Shown: positions 28,241-36,785 of the stretch, piece by piece | How the letters are laid out: the number at the start of each line of letters is the position of its first letter | How positions within the stretch are numbered: position 1 is the stretch's first letter | DNA from: Ktedonobacter robiniae | GTDB taxonomy: Bacteria; Chloroflexota; Ktedonobacteria; Ktedonobacterales; Ktedonobacteraceae | Direction: 5' to 3' | Length of the DNA: 64,000 nucleotides | Assembly: GCF_016587375.1 (NCBI RefSeq) | Contig: NZ_BNJG01000007.1 | Coordinates: 31,174-95,173, forward strand | Position numbers and translations under genes: made by a program | The notes under the pieces: generated by a model | Seen by the model: only the letters and a program-made list of their open reading frames with translations | Databases searched by the model: none | Told to the model about the DNA's origin: nothing

Positions 28241-28846
28241 ATGGCGAAGAGACGCCACCGCGTACCGCAAATTGCGGCAGATATTGCACTTAATCGGGCG
28301 TTAAGCAAGCCGTTGCATCGACAGTTGTATGATCGATTGTGCCGCGCTATTCTGAATAGACAATTGCCCCCTGGTCAACGCCTGCCATCGACGCGGGATC
28401 TGGCCAACGAATTGAGGATTTCGCGCAACACGGCTAGCAATGCCTATGAGCAACTTTGTGCGGAAGGATATATTGAGCGCAGGGTCGGTCATGGAACCTG
28501 GGTTGCATGCGAGCTCCCCGAGCCCTTTTTCTTCACCCATGAGTCCCGGCAGGAAAGCGCGTCTCTGCTACGCGAGGCCATCGCCTCTCATGTGAGTATT
28601 TCTAGAGGCGTGCATTGCCAGGCCGAGCAAGTTCTTATCGTTCCAGGCGCGCAAACGGCGTTAGATATGGCTGCACGTATCCTCCTCAACCCAGGGGAGC
28701 TTGCCTGGATTGAAGATCCGGGATATCCAGGAACGCAACAAGCCCTACGCAATGCTGGCGCACATCATGTGTGGGTCCTGCTGGAGAGATCAGCCTGGGA
28801 ATACTCTAGAAGAATGAGGAAGAACAAGGAGACATGTAAGAGATGA
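28241..28846 (+). pseudogene. MocR-type GntR regulator, truncated
   Basis: An N-terminal GntR winged helix (PLHRQLYDRLCRAILNRQLP, LPSTRDLANELRISRNTAS) is followed by the start of an aminotransferase-like domain (VLIVPGAQTALDMAARILL, WIEDPGYPGTQQAL). The frame then ends at about 200 residues, where MocR proteins reach about 450-500. The PLP lysine region is missing. MocR proteins regulate PLP or amino-acid metabolism. The stop overlaps the ATG of the dehydrogenase by four bases (ATGA). Confidence 0.75.
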
Positions 28847-29790
28847 AAGCTATTCACCTATATGGTCAGAGTGGACCCGATCAATGTGTGTTCGAAGATG
28901 CCCCGCAACCTCAGCCAGGAGTAGGAGAAGTCCTGATTCGTGTCTATGCGACAAGTGTGATGTGGCAGGAACCGACCTGGTCGGAAACCTGGAAAACGCC
29001 GGCTGGTATCGAACGTCAGCATCCTATACCAGGTCATGATGTTTCTGGTGAGGTCGTTGAAGTAGGACCCGACGTCACCGGTGTGGCTGTAGGAGAAGCC
29101 GTCTATGCGCTCACCGAATTTTGGCGGGATGGCGCGGCTGCGGAGTACACTGTTGCGCGTGCGACTGATGTGGCGCCCAAGCCACGAACCCTTGGGCACA
29201 TCCAGGCAGCCGGAGTCCCCCTGGTTGGACTGACAGCATGGCAAGCGCTTTTTGAGCACGCAGGGCTTACCAGTGGGCAATCGCTTCTCATTCATGGTGC
29301 CGCTGGTGGCGTGGGAAGCATGGCGGTTCAAATGGCAAAGTGGGCTGGTGCCACGGTGGTCGCGACAGCCTCTGCACGCAATCATGCATTCCTACGCACG
29401 TTGGGAGCCGATGAGATTATTGATTATACCACCACGCGTTTCGAGGATGTGGTGCGTGATGTTGATCTGGTGCTTGATACCGTAGGCGGTGAGACAGTAG
29501 CTCGCTCCTGGCGCGTCGTAAAGAAGGGCGGACTGCTCCTGAGTGTGTTTAGCCCCCCATCCCAGGAGCAGGCTGCCGCCTTTGGCGTGCGTGCGTTCTT
29601 CTTTGTCGTCAAGCCCAATCGAGAACAGCTCATACACATCGGGAACCTGATAGATGCAGGTCAGCTCCGGCCAATCACCGAGCGAGTATTCCCGCTCTCA
29701 GAGACATCACAGGCGTTTGAGCAGGCCCTACAAGGGCACACGCGCGGAAAAATCATTTTGCGCGTAGAGGACGAGGAAGGAAGGGGATGA
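28843..29790 (+). CDS. NADP-dependent medium-chain dehydrogenase (quinone oxidoreductase-like)
   Basis: 315 residues. A GroES-like N-terminus (GVGEVLIRVYATSV, PGHDVSGEVVEVG) is followed by a Rossmann fold with IHGAAGGVGSMAVQMAKW, as in the zinc-independent quinone oxidoreductase subgroup, and the family end LQGHTRGKIILRV. It likely reduces quinones or alpha,beta-unsaturated carbonyls with NADPH. ATG 28843 follows AAGGAGACATGTAAGAG and overlaps the truncated MocR gene's stop. The only intact gene inside the 43-bp inverted-repeat cassette. Confidence 0.88.
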   Translation: MKAIHLYGQSGPDQCVFEDAPQPQPGVGEVLIRVYATSVMWQEPTWSETWKTPAGIERQHPIPGHDVSGEVVEVGPDVTGVAVGEAVYALTEFWRDGAAAEYTVARATDVAPKPRTLGHIQAAGVPLVGLTAWQALFEHAGLTSGQSLLIHGAAGGVGSMAVQMAKWAGATVVATASARNHAFLRTLGADEIIDYTTTRFEDVVRDVDLVLDTVGGETVARSWRVVKKGGLLLSVFSPPSQEQAAAFGVRAFFFVVKPNREQLIHIGNLIDAGQLRPITERVFPLSETSQAFEQALQGHTRGKIILRVEDEEGRG

Positions 29791-29793
29791 CCT

Positions 29794-29952
29794 ATGATGC
29801 TTGTGACAAGCACGACGAGTGCTGTTGGGAATACCGTCCTGAAAGAAATCCTGGCTCGGAAGATTCCAGCAAATGATACCATGAAATTTGCAAAAATGAC
29901 TCTTGAAGGGGCTCTCTTTCTAGAGTATGCTTCCTGCGAAGGTCAGCGCTAG
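29794..29952 (+). pseudogene. NmrA-like NAD(P)-binding protein, N-terminal fragment
   Basis: 52 codons: MMLVTSTTSAVGNTVLKEIL, the dinucleotide-binding start of NmrA/SDR proteins, for about 28 residues, then unrelated residues encoded by the inverted repeat until TAG. The gene was cut by the repeat end. The ATG is 4 bases after the dehydrogenase stop, so it was once in the same operon. Confidence 0.65.
29892..29934 (-). repeat. Right inverted repeat of the dehydrogenase cassette
   Basis: Inverted partner of 28154-28196. It lies inside the frame of the truncated NmrA-like gene. Confidence 0.7.
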
Positions 29953-30082
29953 TGCAAGTTCCAGAGACCTGTAGTGCAATAGAGCCAGGGTTCCTGTGTC
30001 AACGAAGATGAGGGACACTCTCTCTTACACATTAGATCTTCTGAGATTGTATTAGTACTTTGTCAAAGTTAATTGGAAAGTT

Positions 30083-30120
30083 GGGGAGTGCAGAGGGGCG
30101 TCAGCCCCTCTGCACTCCCC
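30083..30120. repeat. Perfect 17-bp palindromic stem-loop
   Basis: GGGGAGTGCAGAGGGGC, loop GTCA, then the exact complement. No T-run follows, and GCCGCCGTAGGCGGC (a second small palindrome) is adjacent. More like a REP-type or mobile-element-end hairpin than a simple terminator. Confidence 0.7.
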
Positions 30121-30223
30121 TTGCCGCCGTAGGCGGCGTGAAAACTTTCGGATGAAGATTGACAGAGCACTAGGTATTTCTCATACGGGAAACAGAGGGT
30201 TCACAACCTTGGAGGTGGTTTTC

Positions 30224-31108
30224 ATGATTGTCGTCACCGCACCTACAGGCCAGTTCGGCCATCAAGTTCTGAACAACCTGCTCAATAGTAACGAGCCGAT
30301 CCGCGTGATCGTACGCGATCCCTCTCGCCTTCCCGCGCACACACGTGAGCGCGTCGAGGTCGTGCAAGGATCGCATGGCGACCTCGACGTCGTCAGCCGG
30401 GCGTTCGCAGGTGCAGACTCTGTATTCTGGGTGGTACCCCCGGACCCCCACGCCGCGAGCGTCGAGGCCGCCTACGTGAACTTCAGCAGGCCAGCGTGCG
30501 AGGCCTTCAAGAGTCAGAGGGTTAAGCGAGTGGTTGGGATCTCGGCCCTCGGTCGCGGCACGGCGGTGGAAAAAAACTCCGGGCTGGTGGCGGGGCTGCT
30601 GGCCAAGGACGACCTGATCGCAAGCACGGGGGTCAGTTACCGGGCACTGACGATAGCCTCCTACATGGATAATCTGCTCCGTCAGATCAGGTCGATCAAG
30701 AGCCAGGATATGTTCTTCGACATGATATCCGGGGAGCGCAAGGTCCCAACCTGCGCCACCCGCGACATCGCCTCGGTCGCCACCAGACTGCTACTCGATC
30801 ACTCCTGGAGTGGACAGGGCAGCGTCCCGGTGCTTGGCCCTGAGGACCTGTCCTTCAACGACATGGCGCAGATCATGTCGGAGGTGCTAGGCAGGCCAGT
30901 GCGCTACCAGCAGATCTCCGGCGAGGCCCTGAAGGCCAATCTGACCGGATCCGGGATGTCCGACGCTATGGCGCAGGGCATGGTCGATATGATGGTGGCC
31001 AAGGACAACGGTATCGACAACGCTGAGCCGCGCACCCCCGAGTCCACCGCCCCTACCAGCTTTCGCCAGTGGTGTGAGGAAGTGCTCAAGCCAACCGTCT
31101 TGGCCTGA
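30224..31108 (+). CDS. NmrA-like NAD(P)-binding protein
   Basis: 294 residues from ATG 30224, chosen because GGAGGTGG lies 5 bases upstream; the longer frame has no ribosome site. Rossmann start IVVTAPTGQFGHQVLNNLL (G-x-x-G-x-x-G variant), then VVGISALGRG and the atypical-SDR middle. The C-terminal FNDMAQIMSEVLGRPVRYQQ is the substrate-side helix of NmrA/QOR2-type proteins. Likely a redox sensor or NAD(P)H-dependent reductase. GC and codon use are higher than in its neighbours, suggesting transfer. Confidence 0.85.
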   Translation: MIVVTAPTGQFGHQVLNNLLNSNEPIRVIVRDPSRLPAHTRERVEVVQGSHGDLDVVSRAFAGADSVFWVVPPDPHAASVEAAYVNFSRPACEAFKSQRVKRVVGISALGRGTAVEKNSGLVAGLLAKDDLIASTGVSYRALTIASYMDNLLRQIRSIKSQDMFFDMISGERKVPTCATRDIASVATRLLLDHSWSGQGSVPVLGPEDLSFNDMAQIMSEVLGRPVRYQQISGEALKANLTGSGMSDAMAQGMVDMMVAKDNGIDNAEPRTPESTAPTSFRQWCEEVLKPTVLA

Positions 31109-31146
31109 GCACCACGGCGACGGAACAGGCGATTATTCTAGGGCTG

Positions 31147-31771
31147 ATGTGCGAAATTAAGAAGCTGCTGCCTGTCGATGCGTTGATGGCGATCTTGAGG
31201 ATGTTGAAACCTCAAGCATCTTTTTGCTATGGATGTGCTCCACACTCTGGCAGCGGCGTGCGCGGAAGAAGCATGTGATCTCTGCATTCGTTTGGCTTTG
31301 GATCCAGAAGAGCACCTCTGGTTACGCGAAATACTGGTAGGTGATTTCCCGAGTTGGAAAGAGCGAGTTTCTGATAAATTACTGCTCACGCTGATGACTG
31401 ATCCAATACCGGCGGTTTGTACTGCGGTCATGGAGGTGTGGTGCTACCGGTCCTCGCAGATCATTCCTCTTCATCTGATTTTGCCCTATTTGCGTCATGA
31501 GGGGAAACATGTACGCGAAACAGCGATTAAAACGTTGATGGCCGCCAAGCAACATGTTCCCATTGAGCAAGTTTCGGCGCGTGGCCACTCGCTACGAGAA
31601 GCGTGCGCTCAATTTCCTGGCTATGGTCACGCTTGCCTGTATTCTGCTTTGGTTATGATTTGCAAACAGGCCCGAGTTCATTTAACTGAACACGATTTCA
31701 TAGACTCGTTTGATGCGTTCGCCTTTCTCCGTACGCCTTTTTTTTCTGGTAATAACGTGTTGCATCTGTGA
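31147..31771 (+). pseudogene. HEAT-repeat-like helical protein, apparently frameshifted
   Basis: A first short frame (ATG 31147) reads EIKKLLPVDALMAILRMLKP, then shifts at a T-run near 31220-31225. The next frame continues MDVLHTLAAACAEEACDL to 31771 with paired helices such as PYLRHEGKHVRETAIKTLMA that resemble HEAT/PBS repeats. Read together it looks like one alpha-helical repeat protein. The downstream 180 residues could also start at the ATG 31229. Function unknown. Confidence 0.5.
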
Positions 31772-31883
31772 TAGCAGGAAAATACAAATGATACATGTGG
31801 AGCAAGTGTTGCGCTCTTTCCTTTAGAGAGAAAGAGATTTCTCACCTTGAAGCATGAGCGATGAACAAAGGAGTTGACCTATT

Positions 31884-32108
31884 ATGAGTCATGAGCACTT
31901 CGCTAAAGAAGGAAAGCGAATACGGGTCACGAGTTACGGTCCGTTCCGGGGATTGAAAGGAACGATTGTGCGCGTTAACATTATTGATGGCGAAGAAGAT
32001 GACCCGTTTTTTGGTTTTTACCTGATTGCTCTGGACTCGCTACGGGAACCAATGTGGTTTGAGCACAACGAGATCGAATTCATAGATGCTCTTTTAGAAT
32101 TAAGATAA
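31884..32108 (+). CDS. Small KOW/SH3-like hypothetical protein
   Basis: 74 residues starting MSHEHFAKEGKRIRVTSYG after AAAGGAG. GPFRGLKGTIVRVNIID resembles a short KOW or SH3-like barrel, with an acidic C-terminus (GEEDD). Function unknown. It ends 5 bases before the cupredoxin gene and probably shares its transcript. Confidence 0.65.
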   Translation: MSHEHFAKEGKRIRVTSYGPFRGLKGTIVRVNIIDGEEDDPFFGFYLIALDSLREPMWFEHNEIEFIDALLELR

Positions 32109-32113
32109 AGCAT

Positions 32114-32509
32114 ATGTTGAGAAAATCAGGCGTCATCCTGGCCCTATGGAGCGTTATCGTCCTTCTCCTAGCAGCCTGTGGCACTGCGAGCAATGCGAAT
32201 CCTGCTTCTCACGCTACAGAGAACACCGTTCATATGAGCAGTATGCAGTTTGTCCAGTCGTCCATCACTATTAAAAAGGGAGAAAGTGTCACATTGGTTG
32301 CTGATACGATAACGACGCACATTATCGCTAATGGAACCTGGGAGCAGGGTAAGGCACATCCAGGCGCCGAGCCGGGTGCATCGCAGATCAAGGATTTGCA
32401 AGTTGCAGGCAATAGTCCGCAGACGATTGGTCCTTTCACTACGGCAGGAACGTTCAAGCTCTATTGTACGATCCATTCTGGTATGAACCTGACTGTCCAG
32501 GTAGTGTAG
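32114..32509 (+). CDS. Cupredoxin-domain lipoprotein
   Basis: 131 residues. A signal peptide ends in a LLAAC lipobox (Cys22), so it is anchored outside the membrane. A beta-sandwich follows with type 1 copper ligands: His in TTHIIANG and the YCTIHSGM cluster (Cys, His, Met). Plastocyanin/azurin-like proteins of this size carry electrons or bind copper. A DoxX-like membrane gene follows, suggesting a redox function at the membrane. Ends in TAG. Confidence 0.85.
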   Translation: MLRKSGVILALWSVIVLLLAACGTASNANPASHATENTVHMSSMQFVQSSITIKKGESVTLVADTITTHIIANGTWEQGKAHPGAEPGASQIKDLQVAGNSPQTIGPFTTAGTFKLYCTIHSGMNLTVQVV

Positions 32510-32642
32510 GAGTACCGAACCGTCAAGCAGGGATGAATGAAATACATACCATCTCTTCCTAAATAAACAAAAAGGTACAAAAGATGAGAGCGCACCAGCC
32601 ATACATTTTCAGGCGCATGGTGGGCTAGTAAAGGTGAAAGCA

Positions 32643-33284
32643 ATGAATACAACGACTCATCCTCGTATTGAAACTCGACCACTACTAGAAGAATCTGTAA
32701 AGCCGCAATCTGACAGACAGTCTCCAGAACGCGTAATTCCGATCGCGAATCTGGCGTTGGTCGGCCTGCAACTGATCGTTGGCTATGCCTGGTTGCTAGC
32801 TGGTGTCGATAAGATCCTGCTGGGAACCTTCCCTGATCAGCTCAGTGAGCTTCTTCACACCACTACCAGCAGCGGGCGCTTGCCAGGCCTCTTCGTGGCT
32901 CTGCTGCAGGGACTGGTTGTGCCTAACGCTGCACTCTTCGGCTTCCTCATCGAATGGAGTGAGGCACTCGCCGGTCTGGGACTCATTACCGCTGGTCTGG
33001 TAACGTTGCTGCGCCCGTTTGCCAAGCGTGCTCTCAGAGGAAGAAGTGCGATCCTGTTCGCCTATGGCGGTCGGCTGCTGGTGATCCTGGGGCTGCTTGC
33101 CGCTATCGGTGCAGGACTGCTCGGTCTAAGCTACTTCATGCTGGATGGTATGCCTGCTCCCTGGTTCACTCCCGGTGTCGCCTACGGTGGTGCAATGGAC
33201 ACCGGACTCTTCCTTGCCGCTGCAAGCGTCGTTATCATTGCAGGCCAGCTCAAGCAGGGCGACAAAACCAAGCATAGAGCGTGA
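32643..33284 (+). CDS. DoxX/DoxD-like integral membrane protein
   Basis: About 213 residues with four or more hydrophobic helices: LVGLQLIVGYAWLLAGVDKI and EWSEALAGLGLITAGLVTLL. The G-Y-x-W-L-x-A-G-x-D-K-I start matches DoxX and the small subunit of thiosulfate:quinone oxidoreductase. Many homologues are general redox-linked membrane proteins; a thiosulfate role is not shown. ATG 32643 follows AAAGGTG. Same strand as the cupredoxin gene 130 bases upstream. Confidence 0.8.
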   Translation: MNTTTHPRIETRPLLEESVKPQSDRQSPERVIPIANLALVGLQLIVGYAWLLAGVDKILLGTFPDQLSELLHTTTSSGRLPGLFVALLQGLVVPNAALFGFLIEWSEALAGLGLITAGLVTLLRPFAKRALRGRSAILFAYGGRLLVILGLLAAIGAGLLGLSYFMLDGMPAPWFTPGVAYGGAMDTGLFLAAASVVIIAGQLKQGDKTKHRA

Positions 33285-33366
33285 GCAGAGGCCAGTACAG
33301 GACACAGATGCTCCCATTACCCCAAGATGTGCGGCAACGTACTTGGCATATCTGCAAGGAGAGAGA

Positions 33367-34059
33367 ATGAGCCGTGAACAGCGAGCAGGGGCCGTCGAAA
33401 AAGAGACCGGTCGCCTCGAATCCTTCAGCGATGGCGTCTTTGCCGTCGCCATTACGTTGCTGGTGTTCAATTTGCAGGTGCCACACCTGCCGGGAGCGAT
33501 CTCCATGCCCGTGTTGGGCAGCGCACTGCTTGCACAGTGGCCATCTTACCTCACGTTCATGACGAGTTTTGCCACGATCTTGATCATGTGGGCAAGCCAT
33601 CATGGCCTTTTCAAATTGGTGTACAAGACCGACACCCCCTTTCTGTTCGCCAATGGCTTGCTACTGTTGTTAGTCACCGTGGTGCCCTTTCCCACCTCTC
33701 TGGTGACCCAGTACCTCATCACGCCCGCGGCATCTCTAGCGTGTGCTGTCTATGCTGGGGTCTTTGTTGTGATCAATGTGGCCTACAACCTGCTCTGGTG
33801 GGCAGCCACGCATCAGCGCCGTCTGCTGCACCCAGCCGTGACTTCCCGCCAGGTAAAGAGGCTCACACGCAACCAACTGCTGGGATTGCCGCTCTACCTG
33901 CTGGCGACCCTGCTGGCCTTCTGGAATCCCTATGTAAGTCTGGGCTTGTGCAGTTGCCTGTGGATCTTCTGGGCCTTCACCTACTATATACACAGCCCGA
34001 GTCCACATCGTCTTGCCCTCTTGCAAGACGAGCAGACGGCTCCTGAAAGCGAGGCGTGA
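33367..34059 (+). CDS. TMEM175-family (DUF1211) potassium-channel-like membrane protein
   Basis: 230 residues from ATG 33367, preceded by AAGGAGAGA. The hallmark RLESFSDGVFAVAITLLV lies at the first helix, with the F-S-D motif that forms the selectivity region in the family. About six membrane helices are seen. Bacterial members form potassium-selective tetramers. The longer upstream frame is rejected because it has no ribosome site and is unlike the family. Confidence 0.87.
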   Translation: MSREQRAGAVEKETGRLESFSDGVFAVAITLLVFNLQVPHLPGAISMPVLGSALLAQWPSYLTFMTSFATILIMWASHHGLFKLVYKTDTPFLFANGLLLLLVTVVPFPTSLVTQYLITPAASLACAVYAGVFVVINVAYNLLWWAATHQRRLLHPAVTSRQVKRLTRNQLLGLPLYLLATLLAFWNPYVSLGLCSCLWIFWAFTYYIHSPSPHRLALLQDEQTAPESEA

Positions 34060-34416
34060 GACCGAAGAGCCTGCTGTGCGCTTTCACGCTGCTGCTCTTG
34101 TGTGAAGGTGCGTTGCTGCGTTGGTGGCATCGTGCGTGATGGCACTCATGTGTTGGTGCGTTCGTGGTCGGGGTGGCTTGTGGATCAGGCTCGGGCAGGT
34201 GCGGCAGGATACTTGCATCCGCCGATTGCTGCCCGGCTTTGTGGCGCCGGTGGAACAAGGGGTCCCGACTTTTTTTACCGGTGTTTTCCCCGCTCAGCGG
34301 AATGGGGAAGCGGCGTGAAGCCGCTTCCCCTGATTCAGGTCAATTTTCCACCCTTCGGTTTAAAATCTGCTCACCCTTGAGTGAATTTACCACGAGACGT
34401 TCACAGAGGAAAAGAA
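34060..34416. other. Intergenic region with hairpin 34304-34330
   Basis: GGGGAAGCGGC-GTGAA-GCCGCTTCCCC is a perfect 11-bp stem, preceded by a T7 tract. It lies between the convergent TMEM175-like and SDR genes, so it may terminate both. Nothing else recognised. Confidence 0.55.
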
Positions 34417-35256
34417 TTATTGACGCAAGCGTAAGGTATAGAGATCTTGCTGCTGAATGGCTTCGGCCTGTCTGACAAGCTCCTGGATATCATTGTAGAC
34501 GTTGAGAAAGCGGCCCGTGAGCAGGTCCGCTTTTCCGGATGCCAGGAAAACGACCAATTCACCAACTCGCTCCGCCGGGATCTCTGTCTCATCATAGATC
34601 GTACGGAATTCCGGCACCCACTTGTTTGCTTCCTCAGAGTTCACCAGATAGTCTGCCATGGCGGTCCGCACCGAACCTGGATGGAGGGCGAAGATAGAGA
34701 TGTCGTATGGCCTGGCCGAGATGGCTGCGCTCTCTGTGAGGCGTGTGACCGCCGCTTTGGAGCTTGTATAGGCAGTAGAGTGTGGACGTGGCAGATTACC
34801 GGCCCCGCTGGAGATATTGATGATTCTGCCCTGACGACGCTCGATCATACCTGGCATGATGGCGTGCATACATAGAAATGTGCTGAAGAGATTGCCTTCC
34901 ACGTCCTTCAACCACTCATCGGGATCGACCAGCCACAGCGGTCCAAGAGCATAGTGACGCCCTGCGTTATTCACAAGGATATCCACCGGCCCCAGTTGCT
35001 GCACAACTTGCTCGGCCATCTGTACGACTGCCTGACGATCACTTACATCTCCAACAATCGCGATTGCCTCGCCCCCCATCTCCCGGATGAGCATGGTTGT
35101 TTCTGCCAATTGTTCTTCAGATCGTGCTACTATTGCAACTGAGGCACCTTCTGCGGCCAGGGCCAGCGCAATCGCTCGCCCAATCCCACGGCTGCCGCCA
35201 GTGACCACCGCTACCTGACCTATAAGAAGTTGTTTTTGATCATGCGTATTTACCAA
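34417..35256 (-). CDS. Short-chain dehydrogenase/reductase (SDR)
   Basis: 279 residues. Cofactor loop TGGSRGIG, NNAG at the coenzyme site, catalytic Ser in ISSGAGN and YTSSK (Tyr-x3-Lys). The C-terminal extension (IPAERVGELVVFLASGKADL) is usual for classical SDRs. Substrate unknown. The start is TTG at 35256, with AAGGAA eight bases upstream; there is no nearer ATG in frame before the Rossmann strand. Confidence 0.87.
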   Translation of the reverse strand: MVNTHDQKQLLIGQVAVVTGGSRGIGRAIALALAAEGASVAIVARSEEQLAETTMLIREMGGEAIAIVGDVSDRQAVVQMAEQVVQQLGPVDILVNNAGRHYALGPLWLVDPDEWLKDVEGNLFSTFLCMHAIMPGMIERRQGRIINISSGAGNLPRPHSTAYTSSKAAVTRLTESAAISARPYDISIFALHPGSVRTAMADYLVNSEEANKWVPEFRTIYDETEIPAERVGELVVFLASGKADLLTGRFLNVYNDIQELVRQAEAIQQQDLYTLRLRQ

Positions 35257-35562
35257 AGATATATTCCTTCATTTAAACTTATTCAGACACCTCGCCTCAA
35301 CCAGCCCTCAACATAAAAAGATAAGCACCAGTCTATTACGACTTGGCACCATTGTCAAACAGTTTTCCCAGCCATTACATCCAACGTCAGCCAGTGAAGA
35401 AATTGAAAGCAACAAGAAAAACGAATTGTACGTGCGGGTCTTGCAACCGCTTTTCCCTCCTTACTCGAAAAATTGACAAGAAAGCGATTCGTAGAGATTC
35501 GTGGCAAATTGGATGTCTATCAGGAAGAAATCACCGCCCTGCTCTTTCTATTGACGATAAGA

Positions 35563-35600
35563 AGATCAATGCGGAGGCGATTATGCCTCCGCATTGATCT
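35563..35600 (-). terminator. 16-bp stem-loop downstream of the Kelch lipoprotein gene
   Basis: AGATCAATGCGGAGGC pairs perfectly with GCCTCCGCATTGATCT across a 6-base loop. On the minus strand it is followed by TTCTTAT, and it sits 22 bases after the stop of the Kelch gene, so a Rho-independent terminator is likely. Confidence 0.65.
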
Positions 35601-35621
35601 AAGCTCTAGAGCTCTCAAAAC

Positions 35622-36752
35622 TTACACTGTAGGGGATTGCCATGTTTTGCCGTTCCACCGCCATAAGCTATCATTGAATGTACTCATAGTGATGGAAGTG
35701 CCAAAGGCATAGACGGTTTTCTGCTCCGCACTATAGAACAGGTACATCTTTTGTTCTGGAAGATGTTGTATTGACTGTTGAGTCCAGGTTCTTCCATTCC
35801 AGGCCCAGGAAACCTGGATTTTCTGTTTGTCAGAATTTTCACCTCCCGCCAGCGTCAGGATCACCTGCTGAGAAGCCTCATCCAGGACCATAGCGCTGGG
35901 AGAGGAGTAGGCTCCATATAAGGTCCCATCGTTGGTGAAACGCACCTCGGGAGAGGTGACGGGATGCTGTTGGGTCCACGTCGTGCCATCCCAGGTCCAC
36001 GTATCGTTCAAGAGGGGAATAGGTGCGCCCATGTCATCTCCCCCGAAAAGCACCACCGTGCGCATGGCAGCATCATAGGCCATGCTTGCATTCAAACGGG
36101 CTGAAGGAGAAGTCGCGGGATGCTGTTGGGTCCAGGCCTGCCCATCCCAGGTCCATGTATCGTTCAAGGGAGATTTTGTATCCGTTCCATACCCCCCAAA
36201 GAGGACAAGCTGTCTAATCGCTGCATCATACACCAGGGTGGCATCCCTACGTGGTGGTGGGGCGATGCTAGGATGCATCTGGGTCCAGGTGCGGCCATCC
36301 CAGGTCCACGTATCGGTCGTAGCTGAACCGAAGATGGGAGAGCCGCCGAAGAGCACGACGAGACCCGTGGCATCATTATAGGCCATACTGGCCCCAAGAA
36401 TGGGTCCTGGCGAGGTCGCGGGATGCTGTTGCGTCCAGGCTTGCCCATCCCAGGTCCACGTATCCTGTAAATAGCCATTGAAGCTCTTACCACCGAAGAG
36501 CACAAGCGTATTGTGCTGCCTATCATAGGCAAATTGCGGCACAGCTCTTGAGCCTGGTCCAGTTTTATCGTCAATAAAAGCCGGGGCGATGTGCGCATCA
36601 GGATTCGGCGTCGCGCTTGCCTGTGGTGTCGCTTTAATCTGTGAAACTGCTGCTGGATGCTCTCCACAGGCTGTCAAAAGCAGGACGAGGCCGAGAATAC
36701 AGAGGCCTGCCATGAGTTGCAGCCAGGTAGACGACCGCGTGCCTTTGCTCAT
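35622..36752 (-). CDS. Kelch-repeat lipoprotein
   Basis: About 376 residues. A signal peptide ends LLTAC. Then come repeated blades of the Kelch/galactose-oxidase kind: LVLFGGKSFNGYLQDTWTWD, VVLFGGSP, LVLFGGYG and VVLFGGDD, each followed by a W-T-W-D-G strand. Five to six blades form a beta-propeller. Predicted to be outside the membrane, where such proteins bind glycans or proteins. No catalytic Kelch-oxidase residues are evident. ATG 36752 is preferred; a GTG seven codons upstream is possible. Confidence 0.85.
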   Translation of the reverse strand: MSKGTRSSTWLQLMAGLCILGLVLLLTACGEHPAAVSQIKATPQASATPNPDAHIAPAFIDDKTGPGSRAVPQFAYDRQHNTLVLFGGKSFNGYLQDTWTWDGQAWTQQHPATSPGPILGASMAYNDATGLVVLFGGSPIFGSATTDTWTWDGRTWTQMHPSIAPPPRRDATLVYDAAIRQLVLFGGYGTDTKSPLNDTWTWDGQAWTQQHPATSPSARLNASMAYDAAMRTVVLFGGDDMGAPIPLLNDTWTWDGTTWTQQHPVTSPEVRFTNDGTLYGAYSSPSAMVLDEASQQVILTLAGGENSDKQKIQVSWAWNGRTWTQQSIQHLPEQKMYLFYSAEQKTVYAFGTSITMSTFNDSLWRWNGKTWQSPTV

Positions 36753-36785
36753 AGGGTAAATCTCTTCTTTCACCAGAAACCTTTG

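Larger units (their letters stand above)
28154..29934. mobile_element. Second inverted-repeat-bounded cassette (alcohol dehydrogenase cargo)
   Basis: 28154-28196 and 29892-29934 are 43-bp inverted repeats differing at five positions; the outer ends both read GGAAGCATA. They enclose a truncated MocR-type regulator, an intact zinc-less alcohol dehydrogenase and the start of an NmrA-like gene whose frame runs into the right repeat. No transposase is inside. Fits a non-autonomous cassette or the residue of a larger element. Confidence 0.55.

Noticed and set aside
33145..33366. Longer N-terminus of the TMEM175-like protein
   Set aside because: No ribosome site, not family-like; it overlaps the DoxX gene.
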